Source of the DNA: Opitutia bacterium UBA4506
GTDB taxonomy: Bacteria > Verrucomicrobiota > Verrucomicrobiia > Opitutales > Puniceicoccaceae
DNA: 64,000 nt
Assembly (NCBI GenBank): GCA_002388665.1
Contig: DGMY01000043.1
Location: forward strand, 75,577 to 139,576
Reading direction: 5' to 3'
Shown here: positions 10,501-18,729 of the stretch, in pieces
How positions within the stretch are numbered: position 1 is the stretch's first letter
Layout: every line of letters starts with the position of its first letter
The notes under the pieces: model-generated
What the model was told of the DNA's origin: nothing
Database searches by the model: none
What the model saw: the letters and a program-made list of their open reading frames with translations, nothing else
Made by a program: the position numbers and the translations under genes

Positions 10501-11446
10501 CAACGAGATCGAGGACTTCATTTCCGCCGAGAAGCCCTTGCCCAACACCAACTTCATCAGCGTACCCCGTCAGAACCTATCTCTCAGCGAAGTGATAGCC
10601 GAGGTCATGGACCGCAGCACTGGCTACGACCGCTTGGCATCCAATGCGCTCATGAGGGGGGCCTTTAACGTGAACTCCACCTCAGTCCCCGCCTGGAAAG
10701 CACTTCTCTCCTCTCTCCTTTCTGACAATGCATTGACCTACACCGATAGCGATGGTCAGGTTCAGGAGACCAGCATATCCAGTGATGCCATTTTTACGCG
10801 CACGGTGCTGCCCGGGGGAGACGAGTCCAACAACGACGTTTGGGTGGGGGTTCATGGCATATCCGACACACAACTCACGGATCTTGCGCAGGGCATCGTC
10901 GAAGAAGTGAAACTCAGAGGTCCCTTCACTTCGATGAGCGACTTTGTGAACCGACGATTGAACGACGGAGAAACCGGCAAGAAAGGCACGATCCAGGCGG
11001 CGATCGATGATCGTACGACCATCCAGGACGCAAATCTGTCGAGTATGGGCTCGATGCCATCGGATGACCTCGAGGACACTTTCCAAAAACCCTTCCCCTA
11101 CATGGAGCACTTTTTGGAAGACTCCGCCGCCGGTGGTCCAGGCTACCTTTTGCAGGGTGACGTTCTTACAGCAATCGGCCCCTACCTAACGGCCCGGGGA
11201 GATACCTTCCTCATCCGTGCCTATGGCGACGTAATCAACCCGATAACGGATCGGGTCGAGGCGCGAGCCTGGTGCGAAGCCATTGTCCAACGAATGCCCG
11301 ACTTTGTTGCCCCAGCCGAAGATGCTCCCCACCACGATGTCTATGACGCCGAAGGAAACCCGTCACTCAACTCAAACGAGAACCAGCAATTTGGTCGCGG
11401 CTATCGGATTATCCGTTTTCGCTGGTTGGAAAACGATGAAGTCTAG
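7592..11446 (+). CDS. Verru_Chthon cassette protein A-like giant pseudopilin-type protein
   Basis: A 1284-residue protein. The N-terminus (QHKGFALVIALMLMSF) resembles a prepilin cleavage site followed by one hydrophobic helix, but has no Glu at position 5 of the mature protein, as in GspK/PilX-type minor pseudopilins. A conserved block after the helix (GKLQRMTGPDQR) and a late block (RGAFNVNSTSVPAWKALL) recur in the paralogue at 41267. In the known cassettes protein A occurs with three small pseudopilins (B, C, D); those are absent here. It is followed after 6 bp by a secreted partner. It is likely exported and assembled at the cell envelope; its connection to polysaccharide uptake is inference from location and shared promoter palindrome. 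Confidence 0.8.
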   Translation: MKSRPIRQHKGFALVIALMLMSFVTLILLSFSTLTQVGLHSANLEAKRFVARSNAQFALMQAIGKLQRMTGPDQRITASANIINTSGVYAEDRATEKRHWVGVWNTQELNESNDLQTQGRNTGSIDIYTDSFQGWLVSDGASHETIDSLSSILSGYDDENETSLVALLGENSVLFQGSDDPTREGIYLLKSPIGDEGNYAFWVSDESLKANFSLEDPFQDAAANSIEKRYGQIISQSPNAALGIDESANMGGLNFVASEKFDLTQLPRLGAQVDLSPAAKTGADKSEVSEATRSTFHHLSNATFGVFSDVRNGGLKKDLSLAMEISDTDFQETDFINSDEVNTAGSWKQTLNGSEMLLGYLYQQETEEVLNGDEVTLRGPTWQLLRSFYRSYRDITQRTSSPAIAASVHRPNLIDASQSQLSTLQAIPFQGQKNGVGHGYSWQAERNTSGDPVLRNTATQRTPILTNAKYIFGLQRVHRGGERVLSLSLNFVATVMNPYNVALEFQGYQLMLHALPVVVSVEKYAPGEIIPSNNTIKKELREDPDYGPYLLEYILRKEVDGMGSTQNSGAVVSGEMGEPIFGNFILTEVDSNGDAVTNGSAKVRLEPGEIKVISLANENPTMDSEIGLPATFTFNDQGGFRYTQLGFPDMYLGHSELEKNPEGPDPDDPLEVDYPVDHPSNYIPLTNDERVVVMLSSKVGGYWQDYMMYINTNNNNVATREGQLFFNQMLIDESGDLSEALESMSMPRGLWAQSLRLSMSANQLNDDFEITQVYTGSELDTQRFIAATNVTLKAVDDDTSPGPYMANFNMRMLTGRDLNVLNKGDGIGPPQYIVTNESLVATAINYPIKGGEEYNGAWGSSNSSTGESRVILYDVPTTPILSIGSLQHADIGTMADQPNYSVGYSYPSPFIARDQVWESVYGGNDYVFADTAYLANESLWDRFYFSSLSGMDAFDLSSVPSDAQFDSALDNEIEDFISAEKPLPNTNFISVPRQNLSLSEVIAEVMDRSTGYDRLASNALMRGAFNVNSTSVPAWKALLSSLLSDNALTYTDSDGQVQETSISSDAIFTRTVLPGGDESNNDVWVGVHGISDTQLTDLAQGIVEEVKLRGPFTSMSDFVNRRLNDGETGKKGTIQAAIDDRTTIQDANLSSMGSMPSDDLEDTFQKPFPYMEHFLEDSAAGGPGYLLQGDVLTAIGPYLTARGDTFLIRAYGDVINPITDRVEARAWCEAIVQRMPDFVAPAEDAPHHDVYDAEGNPSLNSNENQQFGRGYRIIRFRWLENDEV

Positions 11447-11452
11447 CCCCAC

Positions 11453-12205
11453 ATGAAAAGCCTCATCCTACTACTTATTACAGTCACGACCGCTGGTCTA
11501 AGCATTAGCTCAGCCCAAACTCTACCGGAGGAAACAGTCAACGTCACCTTTCGTGCCTTCACCTGGGACCGGGTAAATGATAACATTATTTACTATCGGG
11601 ACGGCTCCGAGGAAGTACGCCTCCGCCTACCCTGGATGAAACGGTCCGAGGTCTTGAGGTACGAGGGGCCTCCTGTTCTCCAATTTTACCAAAAACGAAA
11701 AAACAAGAAAGGAGAGTGGATCCAAAATCCGGTCGCGAGCGTAGACTTCTCTCAATCCACAATAGAATCGCCTTTGCTTTTGTTCTATCTCGAAAAAGGG
11801 AATGGCTCCGCCAAGTTTGGCGCCCGCATTCTGAATGACGATATGGAAGATTTTCCATTCGGATCCTATCGAGTGGTTAACCTGACACCGGCAAGTATAC
11901 GAGGGCATATCGGCAACGATGTCTTTAGCCTTAAGCCCGGCCAATCCACCACCGTGACCCCAAAGAAGCTCATCAGCAATGACCGTAATGTCGTCGTGGA
12001 AATCCAAACCCCAGTCGACGGCGAATACAAATCCGTTTCAGAATCGGTTTGGACGTACCACCCCGACGGACGCACCATCTGCTTCCTCATCGAAAACGGC
12101 CAGAAAGGACGAGACTATTTCAAAATAAACGTCATGTCTGAATTCGAATCAGACAACCCTCCTTCCGAAGACCTGGAAGTGAGACGCATGGATGTCGGCA
12201 ACTAA
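11453..12205 (+). CDS. Secreted partner of Verru_Chthon A-like protein
   Basis: A 250-residue protein with a signal peptide (LLLITVTTAGLSISSAQT) and a predicted all-beta body. It starts 6 bp after the giant gene, so the two are cotranscribed. The segment FPFGSYRVVNLTPASIRG matches by eye FPPNSVRLINFAQNDLAW in the corresponding partner at 44464, showing that the two-gene unit was duplicated or exchanged as a pair. No catalytic motif is visible. I know of no assigned function. Confidence 0.8.
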   Translation: MKSLILLLITVTTAGLSISSAQTLPEETVNVTFRAFTWDRVNDNIIYYRDGSEEVRLRLPWMKRSEVLRYEGPPVLQFYQKRKNKKGEWIQNPVASVDFSQSTIESPLLLFYLEKGNGSAKFGARILNDDMEDFPFGSYRVVNLTPASIRGHIGNDVFSLKPGQSTTVTPKKLISNDRNVVVEIQTPVDGEYKSVSESVWTYHPDGRTICFLIENGQKGRDYFKINVMSEFESDNPPSEDLEVRRMDVGN

Positions 12206-12225
12206 TGAAGCCACTCTCCTACTCA

Positions 12226-12239
12226 TTTATATTTATAAG
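12226..12239. promoter_or_regulatory. Regulon palindrome (TTTATA-TT-TATAAG), copy 5
   Basis: Arms TTTATA and TATAAG, with one mismatch at the outer base, 125 bp upstream of the symporter gene and 20 bp after the previous stop. Confidence 0.55.
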
Positions 12240-12364
12240 CCAGTGGACTTTTGTCAGTTGGTGATCGGAGCGATTTCCTTCAACAAGATCACCGATTGAA
12301 ACAAAGCCACTGCCTCACGTGTAACCTAAGGGCCACGTGGCGAAGACCGCCCCTAAATTAAACC

Positions 12365-14143
12365 ATGACCACACACTTCCTTGATTACCTGACCATTGGT
12401 CTCTTCTTCGCTCTGATGCTGAGCGTCGGCTTTGTCTTCAATCGCTTAAACAAGAACCCCGACGATTATTTCCGCGGCGGCTGCAAGGGCACTTGGTGGC
12501 TCGTTGGCACGAGCGCGTTCATGTTCAGCTTCACCGCCTTTACTTTTACCGGCGCAGCCAGTGTCGCCTACGAGGGTGGCTGGTCTGTGTTCCTTCTCTT
12601 TGGTTCGGTTTCGCTCGGCTATTTTATCGCGGCGATCTGGCTCGCGCCGTGGTTCCGACAGATGCGCATTTACGCAGCTCCGCAAATCGCCGAACAACGC
12701 TGGCACAAGGCGCTGGCCCGCGTCAGCTTCTATGTCCACTTTCCGTTCTCGATGATCTATCCGTCCATCGCGCTTTATGGCAGCTGCATTTTTGCCTCCG
12801 CGATGTTTGGTTTGGATATCAACCTGCTGATCATCATTCTTGGTACGGTTGTTATGCTCTATTCGATGAGCGGCGGGGTTTGGGGCGTCATGGCAACCGA
12901 CTTCCTGCAAGGCGCAATTCTCCTGCCCCTTACCATCGTGGTAGCGGTACTTTGCCTAGGTGAGATCGGCGGGATCAGCGGTCTCTTTGCCGAGATTAAT
13001 GCGCAAGGGCTCAACGATGACTACCGTATGGTCAAAAGCGCATCCTGGGACCCGGTGGACCAGAAATTTACCTGGGTCTGGGCCATTGCCATTTTCCTCG
13101 GCAATATCACCAATATGCTGGGTCTCGGCAACGCCCTGCGCTATAGCTCGGTAAAAGACGGACGTAACGCACAATACGCCGCGGCCTTGGGTGGGGTACT
13201 CTTCATTCTCGGCGCGCTGATTTGGTTCATTCCACCTGTAGTGGCACGACTGCTACACGCAGATCAGGTAATGGCAGTGGACATCCCCAAACCAGCCGAA
13301 GCCTCGTACGCTATTGCCGCCCTCAACTATTTGCCAGCAGGCCTGAAAGGACTGATGGCCGTCTGTATCTTTTCAGCGACGATGAGCTCGCTGGACACGG
13401 GTATGAACCGCCAAACCGCGAGCTTCTTCAATGTCTTCGTGCCCGACGTTTGTCGGTTGTTCAAACGGCCTGTCCCATCAGGCCAACAGAGTCAGGTCAT
13501 GTTGAGCCGTCTGATCACTATGTTCCTGGGCCTCCTCATCATCATGCTCGCTTTGCATTTCGCCAACATGAAGGACATCGGCGTCTTCGGATTGATTCTA
13601 AAGGTGAAGGCCTTTCTCGTCGGCTTCGCTGTGATCGGGCTATGGGGATTGTTCGTCCGTAAGGCTCCACTGTTTGCCCCCTATGCTTCCATGATTGCCG
13701 GTGCAACCTGCGGCATTGTCACCATCTTCAGTGAACCTCTCTTCGGGGTAAAATTGAATTTTCAGCAAACTTTCTTTATCAATTTCCTCGTACCGTCGGC
13801 CGCCTTCTTCCTTTGCATCCCCTTCTTTAATCGCAGCACGAATGAATTCAAGCAGCGGGTCGACGCCTTCTTCGTAAAGATGAAAACACCGGTCGATTTT
13901 GAAAAAGAGGTGGGCGCTCCGGAAGACATCATGCAATTAGTGGTCATCGGCCGATACACGATTGTTATCGGTCTCTATATTGCCCTCCTTTGCTGCTTTG
14001 TGACGAACAAACAGGATGCGGTCACAGTTCTCGCCCTCGCGGCAATGATCCTGACCTTCGGGATCCTACTCTATGCCGCCGGCGTCCGTTCGAAAAAGCG
14101 GCTGATCGCCTTTGCGAAGGCACACGGTCACGACGTGGCCTGA
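12365..14143 (+). CDS. SSS-family sodium:solute symporter
   Basis: A 592-residue inner-membrane protein with about 13-14 hydrophobic segments and the SSS-family layout (an early YFRGGCKGTWWLVGTSAFMF segment, later MSSLDTGMNRQTASF). It probably imports a mono- or oligosaccharide released by the neighbouring enzymes, using a sodium gradient. Its stop overlaps the GH3 start as TGATG, so translation is coupled and the transported sugar is probably a GH3 substrate or product. Such symporters replace SusCD-type import in many Verrucomicrobiota. Confidence 0.93.
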   Translation: MTTHFLDYLTIGLFFALMLSVGFVFNRLNKNPDDYFRGGCKGTWWLVGTSAFMFSFTAFTFTGAASVAYEGGWSVFLLFGSVSLGYFIAAIWLAPWFRQMRIYAAPQIAEQRWHKALARVSFYVHFPFSMIYPSIALYGSCIFASAMFGLDINLLIIILGTVVMLYSMSGGVWGVMATDFLQGAILLPLTIVVAVLCLGEIGGISGLFAEINAQGLNDDYRMVKSASWDPVDQKFTWVWAIAIFLGNITNMLGLGNALRYSSVKDGRNAQYAAALGGVLFILGALIWFIPPVVARLLHADQVMAVDIPKPAEASYAIAALNYLPAGLKGLMAVCIFSATMSSLDTGMNRQTASFFNVFVPDVCRLFKRPVPSGQQSQVMLSRLITMFLGLLIIMLALHFANMKDIGVFGLILKVKAFLVGFAVIGLWGLFVRKAPLFAPYASMIAGATCGIVTIFSEPLFGVKLNFQQTFFINFLVPSAAFFLCIPFFNRSTNEFKQRVDAFFVKMKTPVDFEKEVGAPEDIMQLVVIGRYTIVIGLYIALLCCFVTNKQDAVTVLALAAMILTFGILLYAAGVRSKKRLIAFAKAHGHDVA

Positions 14144-16290
14144 TGGGATCTCCCTCAACCGCACCGACCAACATGAATACGCCCAATCGTTTGTCCGAGA
14201 TGACTATTTCCGAGATCCTTTCCAGCCTCACCCTGCAAGAGAAGGTCGCCCTCACTCATGGCAGTTTCCTCTCGGGTGGCGTCCCCCGTCTCAATGTCCC
14301 TGAGCTGGAACTCGCCGATGGACCCGTCGGCATCCGCCTGCCATCATTTGGCGTCAAACCGAAGTCGGAGATGGACGAAGAGGTCGAAGAGACCAAACCC
14401 CGGCCGGATCAGCCGGGTCGAGCCACGGCCCTGCCGGCGACTCTTTTGCTCGCATCGACCTGGAATAAGCAAACCGCTTATGAATACGCCAAACTCTTGG
14501 CGCATGAAATGAAGGCATCGAAAAAGCACGTTTTGCTGGCTCCGGGCATCAACTTGATGCGTGATCCCCGCGGCGGACGAAATTACGAATACTTCGGCGA
14601 TGACCCCTTTCTGACCGCAGAATGCGCCATCGCCTACGTACGCGGCCTGCAAGACAATGGCGTGGGAGCCAACTTGAAGCACTTTCTTGGGAATGAATGC
14701 GACCGTTCTCGCCACTTTACTTCGTCCAATATAAGCACTCCTGTGCTGCGCGAGGTCTACGCGTATCCCTTTGAACGCTCCATCCGGGAAGCAAATGCCT
14801 GGAGTGTGATGACCGGCAACAATCTCTGCCAAGGCGTACACATGTCTGAGAATGCGCCTTTGCTCAAAGAGCTACTGCGGGAAGAGTTCAACTTCGATGG
14901 CGTCATCTTAACCGATTGGCGGGCGGCCTACTCCTACAAAGCTTCCGCACTCGCCACCCTCGATATGACCACGGGCTTTTGTAAGTATGTTTATGGGGAT
15001 GATAGCTTTATGGAAGCCTTGGAGTCAAACCAGCTGCCGATGACCCTCATCGACAATATGGCGCGTCGCATCCTTCAATTGTATGAGCGAGTTGGCTTGT
15101 TGTCGCCCCAGTCTCCCACAAAACCGATCGACACCAAACGCCATGCGGAGGTAGCGAGACAGATCGCAACCGAGGGTATGGTATTGCTCAAGAACGAGAG
15201 AGAATTGCTTCCCGTAAAAGCACCGGGAAAAATTGTCCTCACCGGGCCCGGGGCCCTGAAGGCACAATTCGGGACCGGCTCGGGCCTCGTCAACAATGGC
15301 GAAGGCAACTGTTCTCCCTTCGACGGATTCGTCACGCGCTATGGCAAAGAGGTCGTGAGCTATTTCGAAACGGTGGGTGAGGAAGAATTGATCGGAACGG
15401 ATCTTGTCATCTACTTTGCGAACGCACCCGCCGGCGGCGAAGGGTTTGATCTCGAAACGATCTCGTTGCCCGATGAGCAGATCGAGGCGATCAATAGCCT
15501 GGGGGAGCAGACGGACAAGCTACTCGTGATCCTCCAAACCGGGACCGCGACCGAAACCATCCAGTGGGACGATAGCGCCGACGCCCTTCTCATCGCCTGG
15601 TATGGCGGAGAGGCCGCGGGGCACGCCATGGCCGACTTGGTCAGCGGTGCGCTAAACCCGTCCGGTAGGCTGCCCTGCAATTTCGGCAATGCCCTGGAAG
15701 ACTACCCTTGTTTCGTTCAGGGAACCTGGCCAGCGAAACTCATTGTAGACAAACATCCGGGCAAGGCTGGGCTTCTCCCGTCGGAACGCAAAAAGATCTA
15801 CGCACTCGCCGCAGACTATACCGAAGGTTTCCTGATTGGGCATCGCTGGTTTGACCGCACGGAACGCCAGCCACGCTTTCCCTTTGGCTTTGGACTGACG
15901 TACGGAGATACCTCACTGCAAAATTTGAAGATTACTGCCCAAACCGAGGGCTGGCTTGTCCAATGTTGTGTTTCCAATCTCAGCAACCAAACGATTGACG
16001 AAGTCGTCCAACTCTACCTGAGTGCGCCATCCAGTGCCAAACCCGAGAGACCCGTTCGGCAACTGCGAGGCTTCACGAAAGTCCATGCCCCGGCTGGGGA
16101 CACCACCGAAGCGTATATCACCATTCTTCCACGCGATCTGGCCATCTACGATGAGACATCCGGCTGGATCTGCGAGGCGGGTGATTACACCGTATGGCTG
16201 GGTCGATCGAGCCAGGATTTGCCACTGCGGGGCACCATCACCCTGAGTGCACCACAGTTCATCCACCAATCCCTCGCCGCCTCCGTTTAG
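14143..16290 (+). CDS. Glycoside hydrolase family 3 beta-glycosidase
   Basis: A 715-residue enzyme. ATG 14143 overlaps the symporter stop (TGATG); internal ATGs at 14173 and 14200 are alternatives. Motifs typical of GH3 are present: KHFLGNE near residue 180, and the nucleophile region VILTDW with Asp258. The second domain has EGFDLETISLPDEQ, where GH3 enzymes often place the acid/base Glu, and a fibronectin-III-like C-terminal domain. No signal peptide is seen, so it probably acts on imported oligosaccharides in the cytoplasm, consistent with its coupling to a transporter. Exact sugar specificity cannot be read. Confidence 0.93.
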   Translation: MGSPSTAPTNMNTPNRLSEMTISEILSSLTLQEKVALTHGSFLSGGVPRLNVPELELADGPVGIRLPSFGVKPKSEMDEEVEETKPRPDQPGRATALPATLLLASTWNKQTAYEYAKLLAHEMKASKKHVLLAPGINLMRDPRGGRNYEYFGDDPFLTAECAIAYVRGLQDNGVGANLKHFLGNECDRSRHFTSSNISTPVLREVYAYPFERSIREANAWSVMTGNNLCQGVHMSENAPLLKELLREEFNFDGVILTDWRAAYSYKASALATLDMTTGFCKYVYGDDSFMEALESNQLPMTLIDNMARRILQLYERVGLLSPQSPTKPIDTKRHAEVARQIATEGMVLLKNERELLPVKAPGKIVLTGPGALKAQFGTGSGLVNNGEGNCSPFDGFVTRYGKEVVSYFETVGEEELIGTDLVIYFANAPAGGEGFDLETISLPDEQIEAINSLGEQTDKLLVILQTGTATETIQWDDSADALLIAWYGGEAAGHAMADLVSGALNPSGRLPCNFGNALEDYPCFVQGTWPAKLIVDKHPGKAGLLPSERKKIYALAADYTEGFLIGHRWFDRTERQPRFPFGFGLTYGDTSLQNLKITAQTEGWLVQCCVSNLSNQTIDEVVQLYLSAPSSAKPERPVRQLRGFTKVHAPAGDTTEAYITILPRDLAIYDETSGWICEAGDYTVWLGRSSQDLPLRGTITLSAPQFIHQSLAASV

Positions 16291-17741
16291 TGGAGCACGT
16301 CCCGGCGAGTATAGTTCCGGTGCTGAAATCCCGGCTGGGCGAAGTGCGAACGGGTTTCTTTGCGACTCTTGGCTTCGCAACTTCCGGGCAGGGGCAGATT
16401 GCGGCCTTCAATGTCATGGCGCAATAGCGTCGAGAGTCGCTTGTGCTCGCTGGCATAGTTGCCACTGCGAATGCATTCACTGCGTTCCATGGGATCGTGG
16501 GCCAAGTCGAACATCAACTCTCCCCCGCAGGTACACGTCAGGTATTTGTAGCGTTTTTCAATGACGGCATAAAATTCATTGAAGCCCGCGATCAATTGGT
16601 CCCGGTCCACCTTGCCCTGCGCCATAGCGAGCAGGTCGATCCCATCCATCGGCGGATGCCGATCGCCCGGCACACCAGCGAGGTTGAGCAGTGTGGGCAT
16701 GATGTCCGCGTGCGTCGCCAACGAATCGCAGCGATGCCCGCGCAGCCGACGGTGTTCAGACAGAGAGTCTGGAAGGCGCATGATCATGGGAACATGAGCT
16801 GAACCTTCGAGGTAGACGGTCTTCGCACCCATGTGATGATCGCCTAGCATCTCTCCATGGTCCGAGCAAAACACGATAACGGTGTTGTCCATTACATTGA
16901 GTTCACGCATGCGGGCGAACAGAATCCCCAGAGAATAATCGATCTGCGTAATCAGTGCCGCATAGGCACGTCGACAGGCCCGTATTACCTCGGGGCTCAA
17001 TCGGTCCGCTCCGTTCAAGTTCCAGGTGGGATACAGGAATCCCGGCGGAATATCCGCCACGTTCTGCGACCAATCGCCGAAAACGGGATCGGGTTGCGAA
17101 ATACCCGCGTACAATTCCCAGAAATTTCGGCAAGGATCAAAAGGCGGGTGTGGCTTTGAGAACCCGACGTGTAGACAAAAGGGACGGGTCTCATCCCTCG
17201 TTTCAAGAAAACGAGCGGACCGATCAATGATCCAACGGGTGAGACTATCGGATTCGTCTACGGTGGAGATCGCTGGCTGCATTTCGTTCTGACCGAGGCC
17301 ATGATCCATGGGTACGCCACAGCCTCCCCGCTTCTCCATTTCCCAATAGTAGTCGGCCAATATCTCGGTGTGCTCCCACCCGTAGTTGGTGCGGACCGGT
17401 TCGTAGTGGAGCTTGCCAACGGATTTGGTCTGATAGCCATGTTCCGTCAGGATTGCCGGCAATGTTTCCCTCGGACGATCCGTCGTCGGCTGTCCGAAAT
17501 ACCCACATCCTTCAGGCATATTCAGGTACTGCCGCCCGGTGATCATTGTCGCTCTCGCGGGGACACATATCGGAGCATCGGCATACGCTCGGGTATAAGT
17601 AACCCCGGTGTCCACGAGCCAGTCCATATGTGGTGTCAACAGGTGACCAGCACCCAGCGCAGCAATCGTGTCAAAACGTTGCTGATCCGTAGTGATAAAT
17701 ATGATGTTGGGGCGATCGGCCTCTGCGGGGGTTGGGGTCAT
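16287..17741 (-). CDS. Type I sulfatase
   Basis: A 484-residue sulfatase. The signature CVPARATMITGR begins at Cys59, the residue converted to formylglycine in CxPxR-type sulfatases; the metal-binding TTDQQR lies near residue 18 and a later SDHGEMLGDH motif supplies further metal ligands. It lacks an obvious signal peptide, so it may act in the cytoplasm on sulfated oligosaccharides. It is convergent with the GH3 gene and the stop codons overlap by a few bases. It shares an intergenic region and palindrome with the divergent DUF1961 gene. No sulfatase-maturating enzyme is encoded in the window. Confidence 0.95.
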   Translation of the reverse strand: MTPTPAEADRPNIIFITTDQQRFDTIAALGAGHLLTPHMDWLVDTGVTYTRAYADAPICVPARATMITGRQYLNMPEGCGYFGQPTTDRPRETLPAILTEHGYQTKSVGKLHYEPVRTNYGWEHTEILADYYWEMEKRGGCGVPMDHGLGQNEMQPAISTVDESDSLTRWIIDRSARFLETRDETRPFCLHVGFSKPHPPFDPCRNFWELYAGISQPDPVFGDWSQNVADIPPGFLYPTWNLNGADRLSPEVIRACRRAYAALITQIDYSLGILFARMRELNVMDNTVIVFCSDHGEMLGDHHMGAKTVYLEGSAHVPMIMRLPDSLSEHRRLRGHRCDSLATHADIMPTLLNLAGVPGDRHPPMDGIDLLAMAQGKVDRDQLIAGFNEFYAVIEKRYKYLTCTCGGELMFDLAHDPMERSECIRSGNYASEHKRLSTLLRHDIEGRNLPLPGSCEAKSRKETRSHFAQPGFQHRNYTRRDVLH

Positions 17742-17800
17742 AGCGATTCAGTTGTGGATAAAGTATCGCTTCGAAGCACCGGACAGAAACGGCCCACCTA

Positions 17801-17814
17801 CTTATTCAAATAAA
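17801..17814. promoter_or_regulatory. Regulon palindrome (CTTATT-CA-AATAAA), copy 6
   Basis: Lies in the short divergent promoter region, 59 bp upstream of the sulfatase start and 42 bp upstream of the DUF1961 start, so one site could serve both. Confidence 0.6.
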
Positions 17815-17856
17815 CGAAAAACGTTTCGGACCAAAGCCCAGTGAACGGTTACATGG

Positions 17857-18729
17857 ATGCATGGGAAGAAATACGCATCCCCCCTTTTGATTACCGCAGC
17901 CGCCATGACATCCAACCTACTAGTCTACACCCTTGCCACGATGGCGACACTACAAGGAAACGAGTCGGTCGATCCTTCTGCACCTCCTATCCTGATTGAG
18001 CCCGCAAACAGCAACGCTAGCACCATCTACGAAGGCAATCAGGAGGTTCAAAGTGAGACATTAGCATTAATCGATGTAGACTGGGATCACCCGCTCTACG
18101 TCACCAGTTTTGATAAACCTAAAGACGTAGACGACTTTGTGCTTGAGGGCGGCAAAACGATTGAGGTGAACGACGGGAAGCTGGTTCTCACCAGCGCAGG
18201 CGTTGAAACTCAATCAGCGGGCGGTAAAGCGAACCATTTGGTGGCATGGCTCAAAGAAGAAATACCGACTGACTTTTATTTGCAGTTTGATTTCCGCCCG
18301 AAGAACAAGCAACAAGGCCTCGCCATTATTTTTTTTAATACGCGTGGTGTCGGAGGAGAGTCTGTTTTTGATTCGTCTCTCGACGAACGAGGCGGCAAGT
18401 TCCACAAATACCACAGCGGCGATCTAAACGGCTACCATCTCTCATACTGGAGCGGCAATCGAGGCAGTTCCAATCTGAGGAAAAACAAAGGCTTTCATTT
18501 AGCGGCGAGTGGAGAAGATCCCATCTCTCAGGACACCAGTAACCACTTTCACCAGATCGGGTTGTATAAGAAAGGTGGCGTCATCCGGTACTATGTGGAT
18601 GGCGAGTTAGCCCTGGAGTATGAAGACAGCTCGCCCTGGATGCATAGTGGTTGGATAGGCCTCAGACAAATGGACCATACGCATTATGGATTGTACGATC
18701 ACTTCGCGGTATATCCGCTCAAGGATTAG
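17857..18729 (+). CDS. DUF1961-family secreted protein
   Basis: A 290-residue protein. After an N-terminal hydrophobic segment it shows the features I associate with DUF1961: DFYLQFDFRPKNKQQGLAII, a GGESVFDSSLDERGG motif, YHSGDLNGYHLSYW, and a closing GWIGLRQMDHTHYGLYDHF. The fold is expected to be a concanavalin-like jelly roll. Members sit in polysaccharide-degradation loci and are suspected to bind or cleave glycans; no catalytic residue can be named here. Its 3' end overlaps the convergent esterase gene by 4 bp. Confidence 0.8.
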   Translation: MHGKKYASPLLITAAAMTSNLLVYTLATMATLQGNESVDPSAPPILIEPANSNASTIYEGNQEVQSETLALIDVDWDHPLYVTSFDKPKDVDDFVLEGGKTIEVNDGKLVLTSAGVETQSAGGKANHLVAWLKEEIPTDFYLQFDFRPKNKQQGLAIIFFNTRGVGGESVFDSSLDERGGKFHKYHSGDLNGYHLSYWSGNRGSSNLRKNKGFHLAASGEDPISQDTSNHFHQIGLYKKGGVIRYYVDGELALEYEDSSPWMHSGWIGLRQMDHTHYGLYDHFAVYPLKD